Shown one piece after another: positions 27,306 to 36,439 of a stretch of DNA of 64,000 nt. Under the pieces are notes generated by a model that saw nothing but the letters and a program-made list of their open reading frames with translations, did not search any database and was not told where the DNA came from. Position 1 is the first letter of the stretch, and every line of letters starts with the position of its first letter. The stretch covers positions 1-64,000 of the forward strand of contig JALHOF010000002.1 of NCBI GenBank assembly GCA_022843145.1, given 5' to 3'. The position numbers were made by a program, and so were the translations under genes. The stretch is from Hyphomicrobium sp. (lineage in GTDB: Bacteria > Pseudomonadota > Alphaproteobacteria > Rhizobiales > Hyphomicrobiaceae).

Positions 27306-27980
27306 ATGACCGATGAACAAATCGCCAGCATGCCGCTTTGCGGCCTTGTTGCTGCCGCGAAGCGTTTCGAGAGTGGTCATCACGACTATATAGGCAGAGC
27401 GATGCCCGATGTTTCCGATCTCGTCGATATGTTGGCCGCGGCTCTCGAGCACGCGGTGGCGTTGTTGCGCGACAGCGAAGTGTGGCTGGCGATCGGATTC
27501 GAAAAGGCGCCCGCTCTCGTGATCGGCATCGCGGTGATGCTCGCACTGCTGCCCTTGACCATCATCGGCCGTGTCCTGCTTCGTTTGCGCTACTCCGACC
27601 TCACGCTCGCCTTGCGCCGCGGCCGCCCACATCCCGACGACACCACCGGCCGCACGGCCGACATCGCCCAGTGGCCGGCGGATGCCTGGGTCGAACTTTC
27701 GGGCGACGTCGACCGCTCGTCCTACTGGATCGGCCGCCGCATGGTGCGCATCGGCCGCGACGACGACAACGAAATCCAGCTTCCGATCGGCACGGTGCAC
27801 CGTCATCACGCCGTCATTCATCACACCGACGACGCGGAATTCATGATCAAGGACCTCTCAAGCGCCGACGGCAATGGCGTCGTGGTCAACGGCAAGCGCG
27901 TCGGCGAAGCGCGGCTGCGCCACGGCGACACGGTCGTTCTCGGCGAAGCGGTTCTCAAGTTTCATCTTCAATTCGCGTGA
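27306..27980 (+). CDS. Membrane-anchored FHA domain protein
   Basis: A 224-residue protein with one or two hydrophobic helices (APALVIGIAVMLALLPLTIIG) followed by an FHA domain in residues ~135-224 (RMVRIGRDDDNEIQLP, VHRHHAVIHH, DLSSADGNGVVVNGKRV, LRHGDTVVLGEAVLKFHL). FHA domains bind phosphothreonine, so it probably docks to targets of the neighbouring kinase at the membrane. The ATG at 27306 has AGGGG upstream; an alternative start is the ATG at 27402. Confidence 0.85.
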   Translation: MTDEQIASMPLCGLVAAAKRFESGHHDYIGRAMPDVSDLVDMLAAALEHAVALLRDSEVWLAIGFEKAPALVIGIAVMLALLPLTIIGRVLLRLRYSDLTLALRRGRPHPDDTTGRTADIAQWPADAWVELSGDVDRSSYWIGRRMVRIGRDDDNEIQLPIGTVHRHHAVIHHTDDAEFMIKDLSSADGNGVVVNGKRVGEARLRHGDTVVLGEAVLKFHLQFA

Positions 27981-28069
27981 CACGGCCCATGCTCGGGCAG
28001 GCCGCCACAGAGCATCGCGGGAATTTCGGCGGCACAACGACGTGGTGTGGTAATCGACAGGAGGTCATG

Positions 28070-28930
28070 ATGTCAGAGGAGGACGCACGGATGGCGCAAG
28101 GAGCGGGTGGACAGTCCGGATCGCGGTCGAACCGCTTTCTGGGATCGTTGAAGGACGCACTCGTCGCCGCCAGCCGCGATGATCACGCGCATCCGGCCGG
28201 ACGCCCCGTCTCCGCTGATCGAGAAACCGCCGCCGAAGGCGCGAGCCTGCGCGAGATCGCGCTCATTCCGGCGCCGCCGCCGCTCCCCGTGGCGTCCGCC
28301 GGCGACGTTAAGCGCCCCGACCCCGACGCCACGATCCCGATGCGCAAGGACAGCCCCGCCACGCCGTCCGCCGCCGAAGCCGCACGCGAGGTAAAAGCGC
28401 AGACCTCGCTCAAGGCTCAAGACCGGGCGATCGAGCGACATATCGAACTCGACAGCGCGCCGACGACTCGCGTCGTGAAGGCAGGCGCTCCCAAGCCGGC
28501 CGAAGACCCTGCCCGCACGCAGCTCATTCGCGGACGACAGCCATTGAAGCGCGGCGAGTTCGCGCAGGACCCGGTCGTCGGCTGGCTTGTGGTCGTCGGC
28601 GGGCCGGGCCTCGGCTCCTATCGCCCGGTCTACGAAGGCAACAACTCCATCGGCCGCGCGCCGACCAACCGCATCCCGCTCGACTTCGGTGACGCCGCGA
28701 TCTCGTCGGAGGAACAGGCCTACGTCCGCTACGACGCGGCCGACCGCTCGTTCCTGTTCGTCCCCAACCTCGCCAAGACCAACGTCGTGTCCGTCAACGA
28801 CAAGCGGCCGACCGGCGCGGTCGCGCTCGAAAGCATGGACGTGATCGTCATGGGTCGCACTCAGCTCGTGTTCGTGCCATTCTGCGGCGCTGAATTCGAT
28901 TGGTCCGAGATCACTGAAAACAAGGCCTGA
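28070..28930 (+). CDS. Second FHA-like domain protein
   Basis: A 286-residue protein, start at the second of two ATGs (28070) since the AGGAGGT element is four bases before it. A low-complexity N-terminal ~145 residues (Pro/Ala-rich, with Asp/Thr residues that could be kinase targets, e.g. PDATIPMRKD and SAPTTRVVKA) precede an FHA-like fold (LVVVGGPGLGSYRPVYEGNNSIGRA, then YVRYDAADRSFLFVPN, ALESMDVIVMGRTQLVFVPFCG). The stop overlaps the phosphatase start (TGATG), so these are co-translated. Confidence 0.8.
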   Translation: MSEEDARMAQGAGGQSGSRSNRFLGSLKDALVAASRDDHAHPAGRPVSADRETAAEGASLREIALIPAPPPLPVASAGDVKRPDPDATIPMRKDSPATPSAAEAAREVKAQTSLKAQDRAIERHIELDSAPTTRVVKAGAPKPAEDPARTQLIRGRQPLKRGEFAQDPVVGWLVVVGGPGLGSYRPVYEGNNSIGRAPTNRIPLDFGDAAISSEEQAYVRYDAADRSFLFVPNLAKTNVVSVNDKRPTGAVALESMDVIVMGRTQLVFVPFCGAEFDWSEITENKA

Positions 28931-29721
28931 TGAGCGCGTTCGAACACGCCTGCACCGCCATCCAGGGCGCCAGGAGCTACCAGGAAGACACCGCACTCGT
29001 CTGGCCGGGAACGGATGCGTTCGTTCCCGGCCCGGCCATGTCACAACTGGTCAATGGCAATGTCGTCGCCGTTCTCGCCGATGGCATGGGTGGTCACGCG
29101 GGCGGGGCGCTGGCGAGCCGCATCGCCTGCGAGAAGTTTCTCGCCGCCTACGCCACGCACGACGACGGCAACACCCAGGAAAGGCTGCTCGCGGCGCTGC
29201 AAGCGGCCAACGTCGCCATCGCCGAAAAAGTCGAGGACAATCCCTTGCTCAGCGGCATGGGCTCGACACTCGTTGGCGTCGTGTTCTCCGATGCCGGCGT
29301 GGAGTGGGTCAGCGTCGGCGACAGTCCGCTGCTGCTCTATCGCCGCGGCGAGATCGCGCTGCTCAACGAAGACCACTCGCTCGCTCCGGAACTCGATCAG
29401 CTTGCGGCGGCCGGCGTGATGACCGAGGAGGACGCGCGGCGTGATCCGCGCCGGCATATGCTGCGGTCCGCCGTCACGGGGGAGGAACTGGACCTCGTCG
29501 ATCTGTCGAGCCATCCGCTGGTGATCGAGCCCGGCGATTATGTGATCCTCGCCAGCGACGGCTTAAACACGCTGGAAACCAGCGAGATCGAGCGGATCAT
29601 ATCGGCCTATGCCATCGACGGACCGGAAGCGGTGTCGCGCGCCCTCATCCGCGGCGTCGAGGCGATGCGCGATCCGCATCAGGACAACACGACCATCGTC
29701 GCCGTCCGCGCCAGCATCTGA
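28930..29721 (+). CDS. PP2C-family Ser/Thr protein phosphatase
   Basis: A 263-residue phosphatase with PPM/PP2C motifs: GARSYQEDTALVW near the N-terminus, AVLADGMGGHAGG (metal-binding Asp), MGSTLVGVVFSDAGVEWVSVGDSPLLLY, YVILASDGLNTLET and QDNTTIVAV (metal Asp). It should remove phosphates placed by the divergent kinase at 24836-27160. Co-translated with the FHA protein at 28070-28930. About 50 bases separate its stop from the opposing channel gene. Confidence 0.9.
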   Translation: MSAFEHACTAIQGARSYQEDTALVWPGTDAFVPGPAMSQLVNGNVVAVLADGMGGHAGGALASRIACEKFLAAYATHDDGNTQERLLAALQAANVAIAEKVEDNPLLSGMGSTLVGVVFSDAGVEWVSVGDSPLLLYRRGEIALLNEDHSLAPELDQLAAAGVMTEEDARRDPRRHMLRSAVTGEELDLVDLSSHPLVIEPGDYVILASDGLNTLETSEIERIISAYAIDGPEAVSRALIRGVEAMRDPHQDNTTIVAVRASI

Positions 29722-29768
29722 TACGGGCCGGCTGACGTCAGACAGCCGCTTCCCGCCCAAAGCTGCCA

Positions 29769-31067
29769 TCAAACGCTTTGGCTATCGGGCTCGGCGTCCT
29801 GTCGCGTTTCGATGATGTGGTGCCGCGCGACGGCGGCGCGGATGCGACCCGCCACGTCCGGCGCCGCCATCTCCAGACGCTTGAAGTCTTCCTGATAGAG
29901 TTTCAACAGCCTGCAGCGTCCCGCCGTCACGTAGGTCGAACTATGCAGACCGTGACTGAGCGCGCCCAGTCCTCCGAAGACTTCACCCGACTTGTAGCTG
30001 TGTTCGCCTGAGCTCGATCGGCGGCGCACGTGCCCGGCCGCAATGAAGAAGATCGCGGTGTTGGGCACGCCTTGACCGATGATCTCGACATTGGGTGGAA
30101 AATTATGCGCGTGAAAGAGCGGCATGACGAGCGCGGCATCGCGGGCTTCGAGTTCCGCCAGCAACGGGATCTTCGACATCAGCGACCAGTTGACCACGAA
30201 ATCGCGGCGATTGACCTCCTGCGCAAACCCGGTCGAGATGATGGCGACGGGAAGCGCGAGGATACAGAGGCCGACAACCATCACGACACCGCCGAATAGT
30301 TTGCCGATGGGCGTGACGGGCGTGACGTCGCCGTAGCCGACCGTGGTCAGCGTCGCAACGGCCCACCACGCCGCGTCGGGGATCGAGCCGAATTTCTCGG
30401 GCTGCGCATCGCTTTCGAGGTAATGCATTCCGGTCGAGGCGAACAACACCGCGGCGGACAACAACAGCAACGCGCCGGACAGCGCGCGGCGCTCGTTGGA
30501 GATGACCCGGATCAGCGTGTGCATCGCGGGCGAATATCGCGACAGCTTCAGGAGCCGCAGCAGGCGCAGAGCGCGGAGCATGCGTAGATCGATCGCGAAG
30601 AATTGTCCGAGATAGAACGGCAGCACCGCGAGCAGGTCGATGACTTGCGCCGGGCTCTTCGCAAACCGCCATCTCGCCTGCCACGGAGAGAGGCGGCGCA
30701 GATAGGGCACTTCGACGGACACCCACAATCGCGTCAGATACTCGAGCGAGAACACCGCAACTGAAGCGTATTCGAACGCGGCAAACTCGCGTGCATAGGC
30801 GGCATGCAGGCTGGGCACGGACTCGGCCACGAATGCCGCGATGTTGAGGACGATCAGGATGACGAGCGCGGTGTCGAACTGTCGACTGGTGCGATCCTCG
30901 CCGTGGCCAAGCTCCATGATCTCGTAGAGGCGGCGGCGGAGCGTGACGGGCGGCTCGGGCGGAAGCGAGCGCTGCTCCGTCGGATCTCGATCGTGTTGCA
31001 TTTTTTGGTGGGTCACGTCGCTGGATCTCCCGAGCCGTGGCGGCCGTCGAACAGGGCGCACGATCAT
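29769..31067 (-). CDS. Voltage-gated-like potassium channel with cyclic-nucleotide-binding domain
   Basis: A 432-residue channel with six helices: S1 (ALVILIVLNIAAFVAES), S2, S3 (VIDLLAVLPFYLGQFF), charged S4 (LRMLRALRLLRLLKLSRYS), S5, pore with selectivity filter TVGYGD, S6 (FGGVVMVVGLCILALPVAIIS). The C-terminal ~130 residues form a cyclic-nucleotide-binding-like fold (FPPNVEIIGQGVPNTAIFFIAAG, SGEVFGGLGALS). It is a K+ channel of the MlotiK1 general type, with a longer N-terminus. Start ambiguous: ATG at 31067 or at 31001. An upstream terminator hairpin lies just beyond. Confidence 0.88.
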   Translation of the reverse strand: MIVRPVRRPPRLGRSSDVTHQKMQHDRDPTEQRSLPPEPPVTLRRRLYEIMELGHGEDRTSRQFDTALVILIVLNIAAFVAESVPSLHAAYAREFAAFEYASVAVFSLEYLTRLWVSVEVPYLRRLSPWQARWRFAKSPAQVIDLLAVLPFYLGQFFAIDLRMLRALRLLRLLKLSRYSPAMHTLIRVISNERRALSGALLLLSAAVLFASTGMHYLESDAQPEKFGSIPDAAWWAVATLTTVGYGDVTPVTPIGKLFGGVVMVVGLCILALPVAIISTGFAQEVNRRDFVVNWSLMSKIPLLAELEARDAALVMPLFHAHNFPPNVEIIGQGVPNTAIFFIAAGHVRRRSSSGEHSYKSGEVFGGLGALSHGLHSSTYVTAGRCRLLKLYQEDFKRLEMAAPDVAGRIRAAVARHHIIETRQDAEPDSQSV

Positions 31068-31085
31068 GCCCCAACAGCGCGCATG

Positions 31086-31122
31086 GAAAAAGCCGCCGGC
31101 AATGACGCCGGCGGCTTTTTAA
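31086..31122. terminator. Rho-independent terminator, bidirectional-looking
   Basis: AAAAAGCCGCCGG-CAATGA-CGCCGGCGGCTTTTT is a near-perfect GC-rich stem flanked by A and T runs on both sides. It lies upstream of the channel gene on the minus strand, so for that gene it would block read-through from upstream; on the plus strand it can end read-through toward 31 kb. Confidence 0.75.
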
Positions 31123-31681
31123 GTTTGACCCCGCTGCTGAGTTACTCGCTCGACGTCTCTCGACGTGAGTGCGCGCAATCTGCATCGCGCACAAAGCCTC
31201 TGCTTGTCGTTGGCCGTCGTTGCGATCGGCGAAGGCAACGTGCCCTCTTTCACACCCCTTGCGGAGTGACGGCCCCCGTAGATCACGGGCGGAAGATGCT
31301 CGCGCATTCGGCGCAACGCAAGCCGACAACAGTTTATCTCCGGCGATTTCTTGAACGATAGCGCCATGCAAATTGCCGCATGCGGACCACTCATCGCACT
31401 CAGCGCCCCATGCCAAAGTTCCGCCGCATTCAAATCGGCCGCGCGGGTCTGGCCGGGGCTCTTGAAAAACGGGACTTTTCCGTCGTCGATGATCGGTGGA
31501 GCGTGGGACGCACTCGCGTTTTGACGATGTGTCCAGTGCGATCGGGATGAGAAATCCACAGGCCGTCGCATGGCTCTCGCCGGTCCCGGCGTTGCACGGC
31601 GGGCACGCATCAAGCCCATCGCACCGTCGCGTCGATTGCGCCGCGCGGAGGGCTATCACGCCCCCGCGCGCGGCGTGGTCG
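31123..31681. other. Region of about 560 bases with no recognised gene
   Basis: The longest minus-strand frame (166 residues, 31119-31619) contains no motif I recognise, and its residue make-up (Arg/Ala/Pro-rich) resembles noncoding high-GC sequence. I see no repeats, RNA genes or operators. It separates the channel from the PanE-like gene. Confidence 0.4.
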
Positions 31682-32707
31682 TCACTCGAATATTTTGTTG
31701 CTGGCTTCGTCCTCGACAACTTCCGGGTAGACCGGATAGACGCCCGCCACGCGACCCATCTGCTTGGTCAATGCCAGCACGATATCGACCGCGGGCGTCT
31801 GCACATCGACCAGCCGTCCCATCTCCTGGATGACCGACAGCAGCGCGTCGAGTTCCAGCGGACGCTTCTTGTCGAGGTCCTGCAGCATCGATGTGCGATG
31901 CGCACCGACCGACGCCGCGCCGTTGATCCGTCGCTCGATGTCGACACGGAAGTGCGCGCCGATGCGCCGCGCGATCGTCTCGGCCTCTTCCATCATCTTG
32001 CGCGCGACCATCCGCGTACCGGGGTCCGTCGCGACGACGTCGAGCGTCGCATGGGTCAGCGCCGAGATCGGATTGAAGCAGAGGTTGCCCCACAGCTTGA
32101 GCCAGATGTCGTTGCGGATTTCCGGATAGATCTTAGGCTTGAGGCCGGCCGCCTCGAACGCCCCCGCGAGCTTCTTGACGCGGTCCGTCTCCTTGCGTGT
32201 CGGCTCGCCGAGACCATAGCGATCGCCATACGTGTGCTTCACCACGCCCGGGCCGACGATCTCGGCTGCCGGATAAACGGTGCAGCCGATCGCGCGCTCG
32301 GGCCCGATGGCCTTCCACTGGCGGCCGCGCGGATCGACGCTTTCGAGCTGCAGATTGGCGTATTGTCCCTCGAAACCATAGAAGTACCACCACGGGATGC
32401 CGTTCTGCGCGGTCACGACGGCCGTCTCCGGGCCAAGCAGCGGCTTCATGTGATCGGCGGCGTCCCAGGCCTGATGCGACTTCAGCGCTACGATCACGAA
32501 GTCCTGCGGTCCGAGGTCCGCGGGCTCTTTGGCGGCAGGCAGGCGCGCCACCTTTTCCTCGCCGTTGATGATCAGCTTGAGGCCGTTGCTCTTGATTGCC
32601 TCGAGATTGGCGCCGCGCGCGATGACCGACACGTCGATCCCCGCGAGTTTCATCAAAACGCCGATGTGCGCGCCGATCGCTCCAGCGCCGTAGATGCAGA
32701 TTTTCAT
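31682..32707 (-). CDS. PanE/ApbA-type 2-oxoacid reductase, possibly oxalyl-CoA reductase
   Basis: A 341-residue NAD(P)-dependent reductase starting at the ATG at 32707 (MKICIYGAGAIGAHIG). It has a Rossmann GxGAxG motif, QNGIPWWYF, KLWGNLCFNPISALT (catalytic Lys region) and the C-terminal helical domain of ketopantoate reductases. The family reduces ketopantoate, but PanE2 of Methylorubrum extorquens reduces oxalyl-CoA to glyoxylate. This copy sits alone, without panB/panC, behind a TGGTATACCA operator shared with formyl-CoA genes, so a C2/CoA role is more likely than pantothenate synthesis. It may also serve another 2-oxoacid. Confidence 0.8.
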   Translation of the reverse strand: MKICIYGAGAIGAHIGVLMKLAGIDVSVIARGANLEAIKSNGLKLIINGEEKVARLPAAKEPADLGPQDFVIVALKSHQAWDAADHMKPLLGPETAVVTAQNGIPWWYFYGFEGQYANLQLESVDPRGRQWKAIGPERAIGCTVYPAAEIVGPGVVKHTYGDRYGLGEPTRKETDRVKKLAGAFEAAGLKPKIYPEIRNDIWLKLWGNLCFNPISALTHATLDVVATDPGTRMVARKMMEEAETIARRIGAHFRVDIERRINGAASVGAHRTSMLQDLDKKRPLELDALLSVIQEMGRLVDVQTPAVDIVLALTKQMGRVAGVYPVYPEVVEDEASNKIFE

Positions 32708-32767
32708 GACGGTCCTCCCCGCTCGTTTCTTGAAACTTTTTGCGCCACCGGCAGTGCGGAGGCATTT

Positions 32768-32786
32768 GGTATACCAGCATACCAGC
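32768..32786. promoter_or_regulatory. Predicted GntR operator upstream of the PanE-like gene
   Basis: TGGTATACCA (a perfect palindrome) followed by GCATACCAG, about 60 bases before the start of the PanE-like gene. The same palindrome recurs before four other units of the cluster. Confidence 0.65.
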
Positions 32787-33001
32787 GGCCAATCCGGCTG
32801 CACAGGGGTGCCCGCGCGGCGGGCGACGGCAAACCGTCGCAACGACGCGAACTCCCCTGGCCGGGCATTGACCGAAGTCGGCGCATGACCTTGGATCAGC
32901 GGCCAACCGCCGGCAAGACGGAAGCCGCGCTCCGATGCGCGCCGCGCTTCGCCAGAAGCGGTCCTGGACACCAGACCGATCCTCAATTCCGGAGACGCGA
33001 C

Positions 33002-33556
33002 ATGGCCGAGACGACCCCGATCTGCAACTTCGGATGGAAGGCGCCCGCCTTCTCGCTACCGGGCACGGACGGTCAGACCTACACCCTCGGCGACGTCATA
33101 GGCCCAAAGGGAACGCTCGTGATGTTTATCTGCAATCATTGCCCCTACGTCCGCGCGATCCTCGACCGGATCGTCCGCGATGCCCGCGACCTCGAATCCC
33201 TCGGCATCGGCGTTGTCGCCATCTCCGCGAACGACGCGAGCACCTACCCCGACGACAGCTTCGCCAACATGCAGGCGGTAGCGCGCGAAATGGCGTTCCC
33301 GTTTCCCTACCTCTACGACGAGAGCCAAGCCGTGGCGCGAGCCTATGGCGCCGTCTGCACGCCCGACTTCTTCGGCTTCGATGCGGCGGGCGGATTGCAG
33401 TACCGCGGACGGCTCGATGAGAGCCGCAAGGAAGCCGCGCCGGCCAGCGTGCGCCGCGATCTCTTCGAGGGCATGCGCCTTGTCGCGGAAACCGGGAACG
33501 GCCCCCGCAACCAGATCCCGTCGATGGGCTGCTCCATCAAATGGAAGCCAGCCTGA
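33002..33556 (+). CDS. Thioredoxin-like/peroxiredoxin-family protein
   Basis: A 184-residue protein with GGAG before its ATG at 33002. Thioredoxin-fold features: PAFSLPGTDGQTYTLGD, then MFICNHCPYVRAIL (a CPYV/CNHC site), then FPFPYLYDESQAVARAYGAVCTPDFFGFD. It resembles the AhpC/TSA-like redoxin family with an unusual CNHCPY motif; there is no normal signal peptide, so likely cytoplasmic. It lies between the PanE-like gene and formate dehydrogenase, opposing both; I cannot place it in the pathway. Confidence 0.75.
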   Translation: MAETTPICNFGWKAPAFSLPGTDGQTYTLGDVIGPKGTLVMFICNHCPYVRAILDRIVRDARDLESLGIGVVAISANDASTYPDDSFANMQAVAREMAFPFPYLYDESQAVARAYGAVCTPDFFGFDAAGGLQYRGRLDESRKEAAPASVRRDLFEGMRLVAETGNGPRNQIPSMGCSIKWKPA

Positions 33557-33580
33557 CCGGACCGTCGTCGAGGCGACCGG

Positions 33581-36367
33581 TTACTCGGCCGCCTCGCGCG
33601 TCCTCTCCAGCTTCTCGATCCGCGCCGCGCAGACCTTGAACTCGGGGATCTTGCCCATCGGGTCGAGCTGCGGGTTGGTCAGCATGTTCGCCGGCGCCTC
33701 GGCGAAGGCGAACGGAATGAACAACATGCCCTCGGCGACTTCCGTATCCGCGCGCGTCTTCAGCGTGACGTCGCCGCGCCGGGTGGCAACCTTCACCATC
33801 TCGCCGGGCGCGATGCCGAGCCGGTCGAGATCGCGCGGGTTGAGGCCGACAATCGCCTCTGGTTCCAGGCCATCGAGCTTCGTCGCGCGCCGCGTCATCG
33901 AACCCGTGTGCCAATGTTCGAGCAACCGCCCGGTGGTGAGGACCATCGGATACTCGGTATCCGGCAGCTCCGCCGAAGGCCTGATGTCCGCCGAGACGAT
34001 TTTCGCGCGGCCGGACTTCGTCGGAAACGACGAAGCGAAGATGATCTCGTTGCCTGGCCGGTCGGGTGCATCGCACGGATAGGTGACCGACTCTTCGCGC
34101 TCGACGCGCTCCCACGTGATGTTCTTGAGCGACGGCATCACCGACGACATTTCGGCGAACACCTCGCGCGGATGGGTGTACTTCCAATTGAGCCCGATCC
34201 GCTGTGCGAGTTCCTGGATGAGCTCCCAGTCCTGCCGCGCCTGGCCCGGCGGCGGAACCACCGCGCGCGCCATCTGCACCTGCCGGTTGGTGTTGGTGAA
34301 GGTGCCTGACTTCTCGGCGTGCGCCGTCGACGGCAGCACGACATCCGCGTGCCAAGCCGTTTCGGTGAGGAAGATGTCCTGCACGACGAGATGTTCGAGA
34401 TGGGCGAGTGCTGCGCGGGCGTGATTGAGATCGGGATCCGACATCGCCGGGTTCTCACCCTGAATGTACATGCCCTTGATCTTGTCGTCGTGGATCGCGT
34501 TCATGATCTCGACGACGGTCAGGCCCTTCTTCGCGTCGAGCTTTGTGCCCCACAGCTCCTCGTAGAACGTGCGCGTGCGCATGTCCTCGACCGAGATGTA
34601 GTCGGGGAACACGAACGGGATGAGACCGGCGTCGGACGCGCCCTGCACGTTGTTCTGGCCGCGCAGCGGATGCAGACCCGTGCCCGGACGGCCGATCTGG
34701 CCGGTCGTCAGCGCGAGCGCAATCAGGCAGCGCGCGTTGTCGGTGCCGTGCGTGTGCTGGCTGATTCCCATGCCCCAGAAGATGATGGAGCGATTGGACC
34801 TAGCATAGAGGTGCGCCACCTCGCGGATGGTCTTGGCGTCGATCCCGCATTCCGCCGCCATCTTCTCGGGCGTGTACTGCTTGATGTTGGCGCGGAAGGC
34901 GTCGAAGCCCTCGGTCATCGCCGCGACGTACTGCGCGTCGTAGAGTTTATCCTCGATGATGACGTTCAGCATCGCGTTGAGCAGCGACACGTCGGTGCCG
35001 GACTTGAACGGCAGCACGTGGCTCGCATAGCGCCTGAGCCCCTGCATCGCCGGACGCGGGTCCATGATGACGAGCTTGGCGCCGCGCTTCGCCGCGTTCT
35101 TCAGATAGGTCGCCGCGACGGGATGGTTGTCGGTCGGACGCGCGCCGATGACGATGATGCAGTCGGCGTCCTTCGCCGCCATGAACGGAGCGGTCACCGC
35201 ACCCGAGTTCAAGCCTTCCATGAGGGCCGCCACCGATGACGCGTGGCAAAGCCGCGTGCAATGGTCGACGTTGTTGGTGCCGAAGCCCTGGCGCACGAGC
35301 TTCTGGAACAGGTACGCCTCCTCGTTCGCGCACTTGGCCGAGCCGAAGCCGGCCAGCGCCCCGCCGCCATCGCGAGCCTTGATCCGATTGAACCCGGATG
35401 CTGCGCGATCGAGCGCTTCTTCCCACGTCGCCTCGCGGAAGACCTTCGACAGATCCTCGCGCGCGAGTTGCATGCCGCCGTCCTTGGCGACGCCGTCGCG
35501 CCGGATCAGCGGAACCGTGAGACGGTCCTTGTGGTGGATGTAGTCGAAGCCGAAGCGGCCTTTGACGCAGAGCCGGTTCTCGTTCGCCGGACCGTTGCGG
35601 CCATCGACGTAAAGCAGCTTGTCGTCCTTGACATAAGCCGTGGTCTGGCAGCCGACGCCGCAATACGGGCACAGCGTATCGACCGCCTTCTCCTCGAAGC
35701 CGACGCGCTTCTGCGTCGCCTTGTCGAGCAGATTGGCTTCCATCAGCGCGCCCGTCGGACACGCCTGCACGCACTCGCCGCACGCGACGCACGTCGATTG
35801 GCCCATGCCCTTGTCGAAATCGAAGACGACCTTCGAGCCATGCCCGCGATAAGCCATGCCGATGACGTCGTTCATCTGCACTTCGCGGCAGGCTCGCACG
35901 CACAATCCGCAATTGATGCAGGCGTCGAGATTGACCGAGATCGCGGCATGCGTGGTGTCTGAGGCCGGCCTGTCACCTTTGGGCAGGCGGCTCACCGGTG
36001 CGATGCCCATATCGTCGACCCAGGTCCAGAACTTGGAGTTCGGGTCGTGGCAATCGCTCTTGGCGGGCTGGTCGGCGAGCAGCAACTCGAACACCATGTC
36101 GCGCGATTTCTTCGCGCGCTCGGACGCGGTCTTGACCTTCATGCCCGGCGACGGCATGCGCTGGCACGACGCGGCCAGCACGCGTTCGCCCTCGACCTCG
36201 ACCATGCAGGCGCGGCAGTTGCCGTCGGCGCGATAGCCCGGCGCTGGATTCCAGCAAAGATGCGGGATGGTCGTGCCGAGCCGCTTCGCCACTTGCCAAA
36301 TGGTTTCGCCGGGCGCGGCTTCGACGTCGTGGCCGTCGAGCGTGAACGTGATGGGCTTCTCGGTCAT
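33581..36367 (-). CDS. fdsA: NAD-dependent formate dehydrogenase alpha subunit (molybdopterin)
   Basis: A 928-residue catalytic subunit. N-terminal 2Fe-2S domain (HLCWNPAPGYRADGNCRACMVEVEG), His-Cys iron-sulfur region, two 4Fe-4S segments (CINCGLCVRACREVQ; STCVACGECVQACPTGAL), a further 4Fe-4S site (CPYCGVGCQT), then the bis-MGD domain with VDHCTRLCHASSVAAL (active-site Cys, not selenocysteine), GMGISQHTHGTDNAR, and HPLRGQNNVQGASD. Oxidises formate to CO2 and passes electrons to FdsB. It lies 72 bases downstream of the fused FdsG/FdsB gene. No fdsC/fdsD chaperone genes follow, an oddity. Confidence 0.93.
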   Translation of the reverse strand: MTEKPITFTLDGHDVEAAPGETIWQVAKRLGTTIPHLCWNPAPGYRADGNCRACMVEVEGERVLAASCQRMPSPGMKVKTASERAKKSRDMVFELLLADQPAKSDCHDPNSKFWTWVDDMGIAPVSRLPKGDRPASDTTHAAISVNLDACINCGLCVRACREVQMNDVIGMAYRGHGSKVVFDFDKGMGQSTCVACGECVQACPTGALMEANLLDKATQKRVGFEEKAVDTLCPYCGVGCQTTAYVKDDKLLYVDGRNGPANENRLCVKGRFGFDYIHHKDRLTVPLIRRDGVAKDGGMQLAREDLSKVFREATWEEALDRAASGFNRIKARDGGGALAGFGSAKCANEEAYLFQKLVRQGFGTNNVDHCTRLCHASSVAALMEGLNSGAVTAPFMAAKDADCIIVIGARPTDNHPVAATYLKNAAKRGAKLVIMDPRPAMQGLRRYASHVLPFKSGTDVSLLNAMLNVIIEDKLYDAQYVAAMTEGFDAFRANIKQYTPEKMAAECGIDAKTIREVAHLYARSNRSIIFWGMGISQHTHGTDNARCLIALALTTGQIGRPGTGLHPLRGQNNVQGASDAGLIPFVFPDYISVEDMRTRTFYEELWGTKLDAKKGLTVVEIMNAIHDDKIKGMYIQGENPAMSDPDLNHARAALAHLEHLVVQDIFLTETAWHADVVLPSTAHAEKSGTFTNTNRQVQMARAVVPPPGQARQDWELIQELAQRIGLNWKYTHPREVFAEMSSVMPSLKNITWERVEREESVTYPCDAPDRPGNEIIFASSFPTKSGRAKIVSADIRPSAELPDTEYPMVLTTGRLLEHWHTGSMTRRATKLDGLEPEAIVGLNPRDLDRLGIAPGEMVKVATRRGDVTLKTRADTEVAEGMLFIPFAFAEAPANMLTNPQLDPMGKIPEFKVCAARIEKLERTREAAE

Positions 36368-36439
36368 CTCTGCATCTCACCTGGTCGCGGCGTGGTTCTT
36401 GTTTGGCGATGTCGCGGCGTCTTGCGGTTCGGTCCCGAA

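Noticed and set aside
24836-29721. A type VI secretion regulatory island.
   Set aside because: No Tss genes appear in the window; only the kinase, FHA and PP2C parts are present.
31119-31619. A 166-residue reading frame as a gene.
   Set aside because: No motif, biased Arg/Ala/Pro composition and no supporting ribosome-binding site.
33581-36367. Selenocysteine formate dehydrogenase.
   Set aside because: Active-site region reads Cys (RLCHASS) and no in-frame TGA is present.
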